A DNA stretch of 14,338 bases from JANNRR01 sp031401675 (GCA_031401675.1 JANNRR010000175.1:1-14338), one strand, 5' to 3'. Positions 1-6,964 are shown, counted from the stretch's first letter. The notes: generated by a model from the sequence alone, not told the origin. Numbers and translations are program-made.

Positions 1-794
1 TGACCCACCGCCGTCAGCGCCTCCACCTGCTTCAGCGCCACCTGATACTGCGCCGCTTCCAGCCCGTTTTCCTTGATCGCCACGGCAATCACCCCGGTGG
101 CATAGGCCTCGGCATCCGCCAGCACCCGCCGCGCCTTGGCCTCCTGCTCGGCCGCATACAACTCGGCATCGGCGTTCAGCTCGACCGCCCGCTTCTTGCC
201 CTCGGCCTCGGTTACCTGCGCCCGCCGCGCCCGCTCGGCGTTCAGCTGCTGCAGCATCGCCGTCCGCGTCGCCTCGTCCAGATTCACGTCCAGGATCTCG
301 GCCCGCGTCACCTCGATGCCCCAGTCATCCACCATCGCCCGTACCTGCTCGCGGATGTTGGCCGTCACCTCGTTGCGGTTGGACTGTACCTGATCCAGCT
401 CCATCTTGCCGATCTCGGACCGCACGATCCCTGCCACCGTCGTGGCAATCGCCGCATCCACGTCGCGGATCCGGTACACGGTCTTTTCCGGCTCGGTGAT
501 GCGGTAGAAAACGCTGGTCTCGACCTTGACCAGCACGTTGTCGGTGGTGATCGCATCCTGCTGCGCCGTCGGCAACTGCCGCTCCAGCACCGAGATCTTG
601 TGCGCCACCCGGTCCAGAAACGGGATCAGGAAGTTGATGCCCGGGCTCAGCACCGTGCGCAGCCGCCCGAACCGCTCCACCACGTATTTCTCGCTCTGCG
701 GCACGATCCGCACGCCAAGGTAGATGCACAGGATGATGAATGCCGCGATGAACAGCACGACCGCATTGCCGCCAAGAAATTCCTGAAAGTTCAT
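1..794 (-). CDS. SPFH/band-7 (paraslipin, QmcA-like) membrane protein, 3' part cut by window edge
   Basis: The first 264 codons are visible; the C-terminus lies beyond base 1. The start is the ATG at 794-792, preceded by a strong AAGGAGAGG ribosome site at about 797-805. Residues about 9-29 form one hydrophobic N-terminal anchor. A stomatin-type SPFH domain follows (about 30-185), beginning IVPQSEKYVVERFG and containing LSPGINFLIPF. From about 190 an Ala/Glu/Arg-rich stretch (AERARRAQVTEAEGKKRA) suggests the usual long coiled coil. Members of this family oligomerise into membrane scaffolds that affect membrane-protein turnover and microdomain organisation. They often precede an NfeD gene, which would fall outside this window. 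The upstream gene on the same strand, 124 bases away, encodes a TerC protein. The family call is secure from the domain layout; the exact subfamily and the client proteins are unknown. Confidence 0.9.
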   Translation of the reverse strand, partial: MNFQEFLGGNAVVLFIAAFIILCIYLGVRIVPQSEKYVVERFGRLRTVLSPGINFLIPFLDRVAHKISVLERQLPTAQQDAITTDNVLVKVETSVFYRITEPEKTVYRIRDVDAAIATTVAGIVRSEIGKMELDQVQSNRNEVTANIREQVRAMVDDWGIEVTRAEILDVNLDEATRTAMLQQLNAERARRAQVTEAEGKKRAVELNADAELYAAEQEAKARRVLADAEAYATGVIAVAIKENGLEAAQYQVALKQVEALTAVG

Positions 795-855
795 GACCTC
801 TCCTTCAAATCCGCGGATGATCCGACCCCTGATTCATGAACGGTTCCGTGCGTTG

Positions 856-893
856 GTGCAAGCGCCACCCGCAATCGGTGGATGGCGCTGCAC
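856..893 (-). repeat. Strong hairpin between terC-like and SPFH genes
   Basis: Bases 861-867 (AGCGCCA) pair with 883-889 (TGGCGCT). Outside these, GTGC (856-859) pairs with GCAC (890-893), leaving one bulged A at 860, so the stem has 11 base pairs around a GC-rich loop. It lies after the TerC stop codon and 62 bases before the SPFH start. There is no T-run on the minus-strand side. It may be a 3'-end stabiliser or processing site, an attenuator, or a Rho-type end. It has not been matched to any known family. Confidence 0.5.
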
Positions 894-918
894 TTTCGCC
901 GAACTGACGGGTCCGGCC

Positions 919-1923
919 TCAGGCCTGCGCCTCCGACTTGCCTTCCAGCATCACCGGGTCGTCCTTGCGGCTGCGCCACAGCGAATATCCGATCCCGGCC
1001 GCCAGAATGCCGAAGGTGATGCCCAGCGACCAGGCCGGCGGAAACTTCTGCCACCCCAGCAGATCGGCCAGAAACACCTTGGACCCGATGAACACCAGCA
1101 GCACGGCCAACGCGGATTCCAGATAGTGAAACCGGTGCAGCACCGCCGCCAGCGCGAAATACAGCGCCCGCAGACCAAGAATGGCAAAGATGTTCGAGGT
1201 ATAGACCACGTAGGTATCGGTCGTGATGGCGAACACGGCCGGAACCGAGTCGACCGCGAACACCAGATCGGCAAATTCGATCAGCACCAGCGCCAGAAAC
1301 AGCGGCGTGACATAGGTCGCCAGTTTACCGCTCGCAGGATCGGTCTGCCGCACCATGAAGGCATTGCCATGCAGCTGATCAGTGACCCGCAACCATCGGC
1401 GCAGCCAGCGCAGCACCGGATTGCTGCTCACGTCCATTTGCTCGCTCTTGCGCACCAGCATCTTGATCCCGGTAAAGATCAGGAAGGCGGCAAAGACATA
1501 CAGCACCCAGCCGTAATTCGCGACCAGTGACGCCCCCAGACCGATCATGATGCCACGCAGCACGATCACCCCCAGAATGCCCCAGAACAGCACCCGGTGT
1601 TGATACGCACGCGGAATCGCGAAATAGGAAAAGATCAGGGCAATGACAAAGACGTTGTCCAGCGCCAGCGTCTTTTCAACCACGAATGCCGTCAGATATT
1701 CGGCCGACGCCTGCGCCCCAAGCTGATACCAGACAAACCCGGCGAACCCGAGGCCCAGCGAGATGTAAAGCGCCGACAGCTTCAAGCTCTCTGCCACGCC
1801 GATTTCATGATCCTTGCGGTTCAGAACCCCAAGATCAAACGCCAGAAGCGCCACGACAATCAGGATGAAGGTCAGCCACATCCACAGCGGTGTGCCCAAA
1901 AAGGCCAGAAAAAGCAGATCCAT
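919..1923 (-). CDS. TerC/Alx-family integral membrane metal transporter
   Basis: This 334-residue polytopic membrane protein has about eight or nine hydrophobic segments. It carries the two TerC hallmark acidic motifs: EKTLALDNVF at residues 83-92 and EFADLVFAVDSVPA at 216-229. A charged cytoplasmic loop (about 157-200) separates two halves, as in E. coli Alx and its relatives. The start is the ATG at 1923-1921, with an AGGAGG ribosome site at 1930-1935. Members of this family are tied to manganese or other metal export, to tellurite resistance, and in Bacillus to supplying metal to secreted enzymes. The substrate here cannot be read from sequence. The gene has a leader of about 130 bases with two hairpins, which suggests regulation in the 5' UTR, and may share a transcript with the downstream SPFH gene. 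Length is normal for the family. Confidence 0.93.
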   Translation of the reverse strand: MDLLFLAFLGTPLWMWLTFILIVVALLAFDLGVLNRKDHEIGVAESLKLSALYISLGLGFAGFVWYQLGAQASAEYLTAFVVEKTLALDNVFVIALIFSYFAIPRAYQHRVLFWGILGVIVLRGIMIGLGASLVANYGWVLYVFAAFLIFTGIKMLVRKSEQMDVSSNPVLRWLRRWLRVTDQLHGNAFMVRQTDPASGKLATYVTPLFLALVLIEFADLVFAVDSVPAVFAITTDTYVVYTSNIFAILGLRALYFALAAVLHRFHYLESALAVLLVFIGSKVFLADLLGWQKFPPAWSLGITFGILAAGIGYSLWRSRKDDPVMLEGKSEAQA

Positions 1924-2090
1924 CGCGGTCCTCCTGTCAAAAGGAGTGCGCCGGATATGCGGATGGCGTCAACAAAGCCGCCGGGCCGGACATCGAGCAC
2001 ACTCGATGCGGTCCGACATCACGATCACCTTGATCGTCAGAGGGGCCCGGTCCGCTCCCGGCACATAGGGACCTGCGAAGCACCCGGCAA
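1924..2090 (-). promoter_or_regulatory. Putative terC promoter and structured 5' leader
   Basis: On the minus strand a possible promoter is TTGCCG (2085-2090), a 17-base spacer, then TATGTG (2062-2067). Transcription from there would give a leader of about 130 bases. The leader contains two hairpins. The first has a 7-bp stem ACGATCA/TGATCGT (2021-2027 with 2031-2037). The second is CATCGAG/CTCGATG (1991-1997 with 2002-2008), extended by CGGA/TCCG across a 3-base bulge. The GGGGAGUAG core of the manganese yybP-ykoY riboswitch was looked for on this strand and is not present. Regulation by the leader is inference. Confidence 0.4.
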
Positions 2091-2144
2091 GGGGAAAAGT
2101 CGAGCACCGTGCCGATTTCTCTCCAGACCGGCCGGGCCGGCCCA

Positions 2145-3023
2145 CTACCGCCGCGCCACCTCTTCCGCCAGCAGCGCAGCCAGCCCGGTACGGTAGTCCG
2201 GGAACTTCAGCACCACCCCAAGCTCGCGCTTGATCCGGTCGTTCCGTACCCGCTTCGATTCCGCATAGAAACTGCGCGCCATCGGCGTCATCTCGGCCTC
2301 GTCATAGGCGACCGCCGGCGGCAGTGGCAGGCCGAGCAGTTCGGCGGCATATCCGATCACCGCTTCCGGCGGCGCAGGATCGTCGTCGCAGACGTTGTAG
2401 ATCACCGGCCGCGACACATCGAGATTCGGCTGACGGATCGAGGCTGCCAACACCTGCGCGATATCCGCGACATGGGTCCGGCTGAACACCTGACCCGGCT
2501 TCAGGATGCGCCGCGCCGTCCCGTCCCGCACTTTCTCGAACGGCCCGCGCCCCGGCCCGTAGATCCCCGCCAGACGGAAAATCTGCAAGGGCAGCCCGGC
2601 ACCGGCACAAAGCGCGGTCCACTCCGCCTCGGCCACCACCCGTGCAGCACCCCGCGCCGTCGCCGGGTTCAACGGCGCGGTCTCGTCGACCCAGTCGCCG
2701 CCGTGATCGCCGTACACCCCGGTGGTCGACAGATAGCCGACCCAGCGCAGATGCCCGGCCGCCGCAATCTGATCGCCGTGCCCGGCCAGCACCGGGTCGC
2801 CGGCTTCACCGGGGGCCACCGAGGTCAGAAGATGCGTCGCCTCCGCCAGCGCCCCCGTCAGGTCCGCCCCCGGCCAGATCAGCGGCTCCACCCCGCCCGC
2901 CCGCATCCGCTCCGCCTTGTCGGGGCTGCGCGTCGTGCCAATGATCCGCCAGCCCTGCGGCAACAACAGCGCCGCCAACGCCTGCGACGAATAGCCATGG
3001 CCAAGGGACAACAGCGTGTTCAT
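2145..3023 (-). CDS. NAD-dependent epimerase/dehydratase family protein (YeeZ-like atypical SDR)
   Basis: This 292-residue Rossmann-fold protein begins at once with the dinucleotide-binding strand and glycine-rich turn (LLSLGHGYSS, residues 4-13). STTGVYGD (99-106) supplies the SDR active-site Thr/Tyr region. LAGIYGPGRGPF (151-162) and SRTHVADIAQ (181-190) are typical of extended SDRs, as is YNVCDDDPAPP (209-219). The usual YxxxK lysine is not evident: the helix after Tyr104 has no matching Lys, as in YeeZ-type proteins, so catalysis is uncertain. The substrate is unknown. The start is the ATG at 3023-3021. An in-frame TAG lies 9 bases upstream, so no earlier start is possible. There is no spaced Shine-Dalgarno; a -10-like TAGATC sits 6 bases before the ATG, suggesting leaderless translation. 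The gene is divergent from ade. Confidence 0.88.
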   Translation of the reverse strand: MNTLLSLGHGYSSQALAALLLPQGWRIIGTTRSPDKAERMRAGGVEPLIWPGADLTGALAEATHLLTSVAPGEAGDPVLAGHGDQIAAAGHLRWVGYLSTTGVYGDHGGDWVDETAPLNPATARGAARVVAEAEWTALCAGAGLPLQIFRLAGIYGPGRGPFEKVRDGTARRILKPGQVFSRTHVADIAQVLAASIRQPNLDVSRPVIYNVCDDDPAPPEAVIGYAAELLGLPLPPAVAYDEAEMTPMARSFYAESKRVRNDRIKRELGVVLKFPDYRTGLAALLAEEVARR

Positions 3024-3029
3024 CCCCCT

Positions 3030-3059
3030 GATCTACGCCGGCACCCCCCCTTGGTTCAA
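3030..3059 (-). promoter_or_regulatory. Putative promoter of the epimerase gene (leaderless)
   Basis: Read on the minus strand: TTGAAC (3054-3059), an 18-base spacer, then TAGATC (3030-3035). The expected transcription start, 6-7 bases past the -10 box, falls on or beside the ATG at 3023. This agrees with the absence of a spaced ribosome-binding site. The call is based on box match and spacing only. Confidence 0.4.
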
Positions 3060-3080
3060 GCACCCGCAGCCCGAAGTCCT

Positions 3081-3104
3081 GCCGGTCACCAGCCGGTCAC
3101 CGGC
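3081..3104. promoter_or_regulatory. Operator-like palindrome and 11-bp phased direct repeat in the divergent region
   Basis: GCCGGTCACCGGC (3092-3104) is a 13-base palindrome except for its central base. It is immediately preceded by a direct copy of its left part, GCCGGTCACCA (3081-3091), giving an 11-base repeat period, about one helical turn. A third GTCACCAG copy lies at 3132-3139. The block sits between the proposed -35 boxes of the epimerase gene (3054-3059) and ade (3148-3153), where a regulator could affect both. The binding protein is unknown. Confidence 0.45.
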
Positions 3105-3147
3105 GGCCTGCCCGGCGCGCTCCGCTACTCCGTCACCAGATTATCAC

Positions 3148-3176
3148 TTGAAGCCACCCGCCAGCCGGTTCATTCT
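3148..3176 (+). promoter_or_regulatory. Putative promoter of ade (leaderless)
   Basis: TTGAAG (3148-3153), a 17-base spacer, then CATTCT (3171-3176). The predicted transcription start at about 3182-3184 coincides with the ade ATG. No purine-rich ribosome site lies upstream of that ATG, and a TGA at 3149-3151 in the same frame excludes a start further upstream. Confidence 0.4.
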
Positions 3177-3181
3177 TGGAT

Positions 3182-4993
3182 ATGGAACCCGATGCATCTC
3201 CCCTCAAATCCTGGCCCGATTGCGCCGCCCGGCTTGTCGCCGTCGCCGCAGGCCGCGCGCCCGCCGATCTGGTAATCCGCGGCGGCACCGTAATCAGTGT
3301 CCACAGCCGCGAACGCCTGCCCGGCTGGCAGGTCGCCATTGCCGACGGCCGCTTTGCCTATGTCGGCCCCGATGCCACCCATTGCATCGGACCCCAGACC
3401 GACCTGATCGACGCGACCGGTCATTTCCTGATCCCCGGCCTCTGCGACGGTCACATGCACATCGAATCCGGCATGCTGACCCCGGCCGAATTTGCCCGCG
3501 CCGTGGTGCCGCACGGCACCACCACCATGTTCCACGACCCGCACGAGATTGCCAACGTGCTCGGCCTTGAGGGCGTGCGGATGATGCATGACGAGGCGCT
3601 GATGCAGCCGGTCAACATCTTTACCCAGATGCCGTCCTGCGCCCCGTCCGCCCCCGGTCTCGAAACCACCGGCTTCGAAATCTCCGCCGCCGATGTCGCC
3701 GAAGCCATGACCTGGCCGGGCATCATCGGACTGGGCGAGATGATGAATTTCCCCGGCGTCATTGCCGGTTCGCCGCAGATGCTGGCCGAAATCGCCGCCA
3801 CCCAGCGCGCCGGCAAGGTGGTCGGCGGCCATTATGCCAGCCCGGACCTTGGCCCGGCCTTTGCCGCCTACGTCGCCGGCGGTGCCGCCGATGACCACGA
3901 AGGTACCCATGAGGCGGACGCCGTCGCCCGGGTGCGTCAGGGCATGCGCGCCATGCTGCGGCTGGGCTCGGCCTGGTATGACGTGCAAAGCCAGATCACC
4001 GCCATCACCGAACGCGGCCTTGACCCGCGCGGCTTCATCCTGTGCACCGATGATTGCCACTCCGGCACGCTGGTGAACGAGGGCCACATGAACCGGGTGC
4101 TGCGCCATGCGGTTTCCTGCGGCTGCGACCCGCTGGTGGCGCTGCAGATGTGTACCATCAACACCGCCACGCATTTCGGGCTGGAACGCGAACTGGGTTC
4201 GATCGCGCCGGGACGCCGGGCCGATCTGATCCTGACGCCCGACCTGACGACGTTTCCCATCCACCGAGTGATCGCGCGCGGCGTCACCGTGGCGCTGGAC
4301 GGGGTGATGCTGGCCGACTGCCCGCATTACAACTGGCCCGCCCATGCCCGCGCCACCGTCCGCATCGGCAAGCCCCTCACCGCCACAGCCTTTGAAATCC
4401 CGGCACCCGAAGGCGCCAATGCCGTATCGGCCCGCGTCATCGGCGTCGTGGAAAACCAGGCCCCGACCCGCGCCCTGACCCGCGAACTGGCGGTGACCGA
4501 CGGCCTTGTCGAACCGGATCAGGCGCAGGATGTGGCGCAGATCGCACTTGTGGAACGGCACCGCGCCACCGGCAGGCTGGTGAACGGCTTCGTGTCCGGC
4601 TTCGGCTACCACGGGCCGATGGCGCTGGCCTCGACCGTGGCGCATGACAGCCACCACATGATCGTCGTCGGCACCGACCGCGCCAACATGGCGGCAGCGG
4701 CCAACCGCCTGGCCGAGGTTGGCGGCGGCGTCACCGTCTGGAAGGATGGCACCGAGATTGCCCTTGTCCGCCTGCCCATCGCCGGCCTGATGTCCGACAG
4801 CCCGGCGCAGGATGTCGCCGCCGCCGCCTCGCACATGGTCGCGGCCATGGCTGCGGTAGGATGCACGCTCAACAATGCCTACATGCAGCATTCCCTGCTG
4901 GCCCTGGTGGTGATACCCGAGATCCGGATTTCAGACCTCGGGCTGGTGGATGTGACCCGCTTTGAACTGACCGACCTGTTTGAAAAGACCTGA
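3182..4993 (+). CDS. ade: Adenine deaminase
   Basis: This 603-residue amidohydrolase-superfamily enzyme converts adenine to hypoxanthine and ammonia. It has an N-terminal beta-sandwich part (VIRGGTVISV), then the metal-binding HMHIES (91-96) at the start of the barrel. PHGTTT (110-115), PHEIANV (120-126), GHYASPDL (206-213), the acidic ADDHEGTHE loop (about 226) and CTDDCHSG (288-295) follow. The late IAPGRRADLI motif marks the return to the sandwich domain, and the adenine-deaminase-specific C-terminal domain contains the HDSHHM and GTDRANM segments. Length is normal for the family. The start is the ATG at 3182; a TTG at 3176 is the only other in-frame option, since a stop lies at 3149. There is no Shine-Dalgarno. 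Three bases separate its stop from amn, so the two are surely cotranscribed. It would consume the adenine made by Amn. Confidence 0.96.
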   Translation: MEPDASPLKSWPDCAARLVAVAAGRAPADLVIRGGTVISVHSRERLPGWQVAIADGRFAYVGPDATHCIGPQTDLIDATGHFLIPGLCDGHMHIESGMLTPAEFARAVVPHGTTTMFHDPHEIANVLGLEGVRMMHDEALMQPVNIFTQMPSCAPSAPGLETTGFEISAADVAEAMTWPGIIGLGEMMNFPGVIAGSPQMLAEIAATQRAGKVVGGHYASPDLGPAFAAYVAGGAADDHEGTHEADAVARVRQGMRAMLRLGSAWYDVQSQITAITERGLDPRGFILCTDDCHSGTLVNEGHMNRVLRHAVSCGCDPLVALQMCTINTATHFGLERELGSIAPGRRADLILTPDLTTFPIHRVIARGVTVALDGVMLADCPHYNWPAHARATVRIGKPLTATAFEIPAPEGANAVSARVIGVVENQAPTRALTRELAVTDGLVEPDQAQDVAQIALVERHRATGRLVNGFVSGFGYHGPMALASTVAHDSHHMIVVGTDRANMAAAANRLAEVGGGVTVWKDGTEIALVRLPIAGLMSDSPAQDVAAAASHMVAAMAAVGCTLNNAYMQHSLLALVVIPEIRISDLGLVDVTRFELTDLFEKT

Positions 4994-4996
4994 CCC

Positions 4997-6478
4997 ATGA
5001 ACATGCACGATACCTCCAAACCGATCCTGACCCCGCCGCACCGCGACCCTGAAAGCTTCACCGACGCCCGGGCGGCGGTGGCGCGACTGCTGCAGTTGTA
5101 CACCCAGGCGACCGATTTCCTGTTCCAGCACTTTTCCGAGGTGATCAGCGGTGCCCGCCCCGATGTCCGCTACCGCGCCTACTATCCCGAAATCAGGATG
5201 ACGACGCAAAGCCATGCCAAGGCCGACAACCGCCTCAGCTTCGGCCATGTCGCCACACCCGGCACCTATTCCACCACGATCACCCGCCCCGACCTGTTCG
5301 GCAACTATCTGACGCAGCAGATCGACCTCCTGATGAAAAGCCATTCGGTGCCGGTGCTGATCGGCCCCTCGACCACGCCGATCCCGGTTCACTTCGCCGT
5401 CGCCAACACCCCGGTTCTGGTGCCGCAGGAAGGTGTGCTGGACCTGCCGCTGCGAGATGTGTTCGATGTGCCCGACCTGATGACCACCAACGACGATATC
5501 GTCAACGGCAACGGCTACACCTACCCCGATGGCTCCGGCCCGCTGGCGCCCTTTACCGCACAGCGGGTGGATTATTCGCTGGCGCGCCTGTCGCACTATA
5601 CCGCCACCGACCCCGAGCATTTCCAGAACCACGTGCTGTTCACCAACTATCAGTTCTATGTCGAGGAGTTCGAGGCTTATGCCCGGGTGGCTCTGGCCAG
5701 TCCGGGCAGCGGCTATACCGCCTTTGTCGGTCCCGGCAACGCGGTGATCACCGAAAGCACCAGCGCGCTGCCGCTGCACCCCAAGATGCCGCAGATGCCG
5801 ACCTACCATCTGAAACGCGCCGACGGCAACGGCATCACCCTGGTCAATATCGGCGTCGGCCCGTCGAACGCGAAAACCGCCACCGACCATATCGCAGTGC
5901 TGCGGCCGCACGCCTGGCTGATGGTCGGCCACTGCGCCGGCCTGCGCAACTCGCAGTCGCTCGGCGATTTCGTGCTGGCCCATGCTTACCTGCGTGAGGA
6001 TCACGTGCTGGACGCCGATCTGCCGGTCTGGGTGCCAATCCCGGCGCTGGCCGAGATCCAGATCGCCCTGCAAGAAGCCGTGGCCGAGGTGACAGCGCTG
6101 CAAGGCTTTGATCTGAAACGGATCATGCGCACCGGCACCGTCGCCACCATCGACAATCGCAACTGGGAACTGCGCGACCCGACCGGCCCGGTCAAGCGCC
6201 TCAGCCAGTCGCGTGCCATCGCCCTTGACATGGAAAGCGCCACCATCGCCGCCAACGGCTTCCGGTTCCGGGTGCCCTACGGCACCCTGCTGTGCGTGTC
6301 CGACAAGCCGCTGCATGGCGAGTTGAAGCTGCCCGGCATGGCCACCGATTTCTACAAGACCCAGGTGGCCCGGCATCTCCTGATCGGGATCAAGGCGATG
6401 GAACGGCTGCGCGCCATGCCCCTGGAACGGATCCACAGCCGCAAGCTGCGTAGCTTTGAGGAAACAGCCTTCCTCTAG
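4997..6478 (+). CDS. amn: AMP nucleosidase
   Basis: This 493-residue cytoplasmic enzyme hydrolyses AMP to adenine and ribose 5-phosphate; the length is close to that of E. coli Amn (484). The N-terminal AMP-nucleosidase domain includes the RYRAYYPEIRM and RPDLFGNYL segments. The C-terminal half is a nucleoside-phosphorylase-type fold with the family signature VGHCAGLRNSQSLGDFVLAH beginning at about residue 309. It also has DMESAT (411-416), whose glutamate and aspartate are the expected nucleoside-contacting and catalytic region, and SDKPLHGELKLPG (from 435). The start ATG at 4997 follows the ade stop after 3 bases and has only a weak purine site (GAAAAG), pointing to translational coupling with ade. 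The pair gives a two-step AMP to hypoxanthine route that bypasses adenosine. E. coli Amn is regulated by ATP and phosphate; regulation here is not visible. Confidence 0.96.
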   Translation: MNMHDTSKPILTPPHRDPESFTDARAAVARLLQLYTQATDFLFQHFSEVISGARPDVRYRAYYPEIRMTTQSHAKADNRLSFGHVATPGTYSTTITRPDLFGNYLTQQIDLLMKSHSVPVLIGPSTTPIPVHFAVANTPVLVPQEGVLDLPLRDVFDVPDLMTTNDDIVNGNGYTYPDGSGPLAPFTAQRVDYSLARLSHYTATDPEHFQNHVLFTNYQFYVEEFEAYARVALASPGSGYTAFVGPGNAVITESTSALPLHPKMPQMPTYHLKRADGNGITLVNIGVGPSNAKTATDHIAVLRPHAWLMVGHCAGLRNSQSLGDFVLAHAYLREDHVLDADLPVWVPIPALAEIQIALQEAVAEVTALQGFDLKRIMRTGTVATIDNRNWELRDPTGPVKRLSQSRAIALDMESATIAANGFRFRVPYGTLLCVSDKPLHGELKLPGMATDFYKTQVARHLLIGIKAMERLRAMPLERIHSRKLRSFEETAFL

Positions 6479-6606
6479 CGCGACAGAATCCGCCTACATC
6501 AGCCGAATTTGCTTGATTTGCTCCACAAAACCCTGTGTAGCAACGCTATATGACGTTAGTTTGAACAAATGACCCCCCACCAAAGGGGCAGACGAGGAGA
6601 CAGCGG
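6479..6606 (+). promoter_or_regulatory. AT-rich upstream region of the HU gene
   Basis: This 128-base gap is AT-rich compared with its surroundings (notably 6505-6570) and must hold the HU gene promoter. TATATG at 6547-6552 resembles a -10 box, and TTGATT (6513-6518) and TTGCTC (6518-6523) resemble -35 boxes. None combine with ideal spacing, so the exact promoter is not assigned. A GAGGAGA ribosome site lies at about 6594-6600. No terminator for amn is apparent here. Confidence 0.35.
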
Positions 6607-6894
6607 ATGTCGAAACCAATGACCAAGACCCAGCTTGTTGCCGCTCTGGCCGATGCCATGAAGTCGGACAAGAAAACCGCCAACGCCGCCCTTGATGCGC
6701 TCAGCCACGTCGTGGCGCGTGAGGTTGCGCATGGCGGCGCCGTCACCCTGCCCGGTCTGGGCAAGATCGTCTGCCGCGCCCGCCCGGAACGTCAGGTGCG
6801 CAACCCGGCCACCGGCGAACAGATCAGCAAGCCCGCCGACAAGGTGGTGAAGTTCACCATCGCCAAGGCGCTCAAGGATTCGGTCAACGGCTGA
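6607..6894 (+). CDS. hup: HU-family nucleoid-associated DNA-binding protein
   Basis: This 95-residue protein fits the HU/IHF fold throughout. Helices 1 and 2 are rich in Lys and Ala (TKTQLVAALADAM, KTANAALDALSHVV). GGAVTLPGLGKI (43-54) is the turn into the saddle, followed by the basic DNA-binding arm RARPERQVRNPATGE (57-71) with the intercalating proline in NPATG. It closes with the C-terminal helix FTIAKALKDSVNG. HU homodimers or heterodimers bend and compact DNA with little sequence specificity. The start is the ATG at 6607, 6 bases after GAGGAGA. It stands as a single gene closed by a strong terminator at 6976-7004. HU rather than IHF is chosen from the arm sequence, which lacks IHF-specific residues as far as can be judged by eye. 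Confidence 0.94.
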   Translation: MSKPMTKTQLVAALADAMKSDKKTANAALDALSHVVAREVAHGGAVTLPGLGKIVCRARPERQVRNPATGEQISKPADKVVKFTIAKALKDSVNG

Positions 6895-6904
6895 GCCGGC
6901 GCCG

Positions 6905-6964
6905 GGGGCTAGCGGACCAACACGCGCCGAACGGACACTTGCCGGGCCAACACTTGCCGGGCCA
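6905..6964. repeat. 15-bp tandem repeat after the HU gene
   Basis: Two perfect adjacent copies of ACACTTGCCGGGCCA lie at 6935-6949 and 6950-6964. They are preceded in the same 15-base register by a degraded copy (6920-6934, ACACGCGCCGAACGG) and a weaker one (6905-6919). The block lies between the HU stop and its terminator. A minus-strand reading gives five-residue LARQV repeats, but that frame is short and has no support as a gene. Confidence 0.75.

Noticed and set aside
1936..1990. Plus-strand similarity to parts of the yybP-ykoY manganese riboswitch (AGGAGTGCG and GTCAACAAAGCCG)
   Set aside because: It is on the opposite strand from the TerC gene with no plus-strand gene to regulate, and only short pieces match.
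2109..3275. 388-codon plus-strand frame opposite the epimerase gene
   Set aside because: It is Pro/Arg/His-rich, antisense to a Rossmann-fold gene, and runs through the divergent promoter region.
3170..4891. 573-codon open frame on the minus strand across ade
   Set aside because: It is fully antisense to a full-length, motif-complete adenine deaminase gene. Its Gly/Asp/His/Arg-rich composition is typical of a shadow frame in GC-rich DNA.
4931..6436. 501-codon open frame on the minus strand across amn
   Set aside because: It is antisense to AMP nucleosidase, has no domain-like pattern, and has the low-complexity composition produced by reading GC3-rich codons backwards.
3182..6478. Reading the Amn/Ade pair as an antiphage nucleotide-depletion system
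   Set aside because: Both proteins are ordinary full-length metabolic enzymes. There is no sensor, nuclease or other defence gene alongside, and no mobile-element context.
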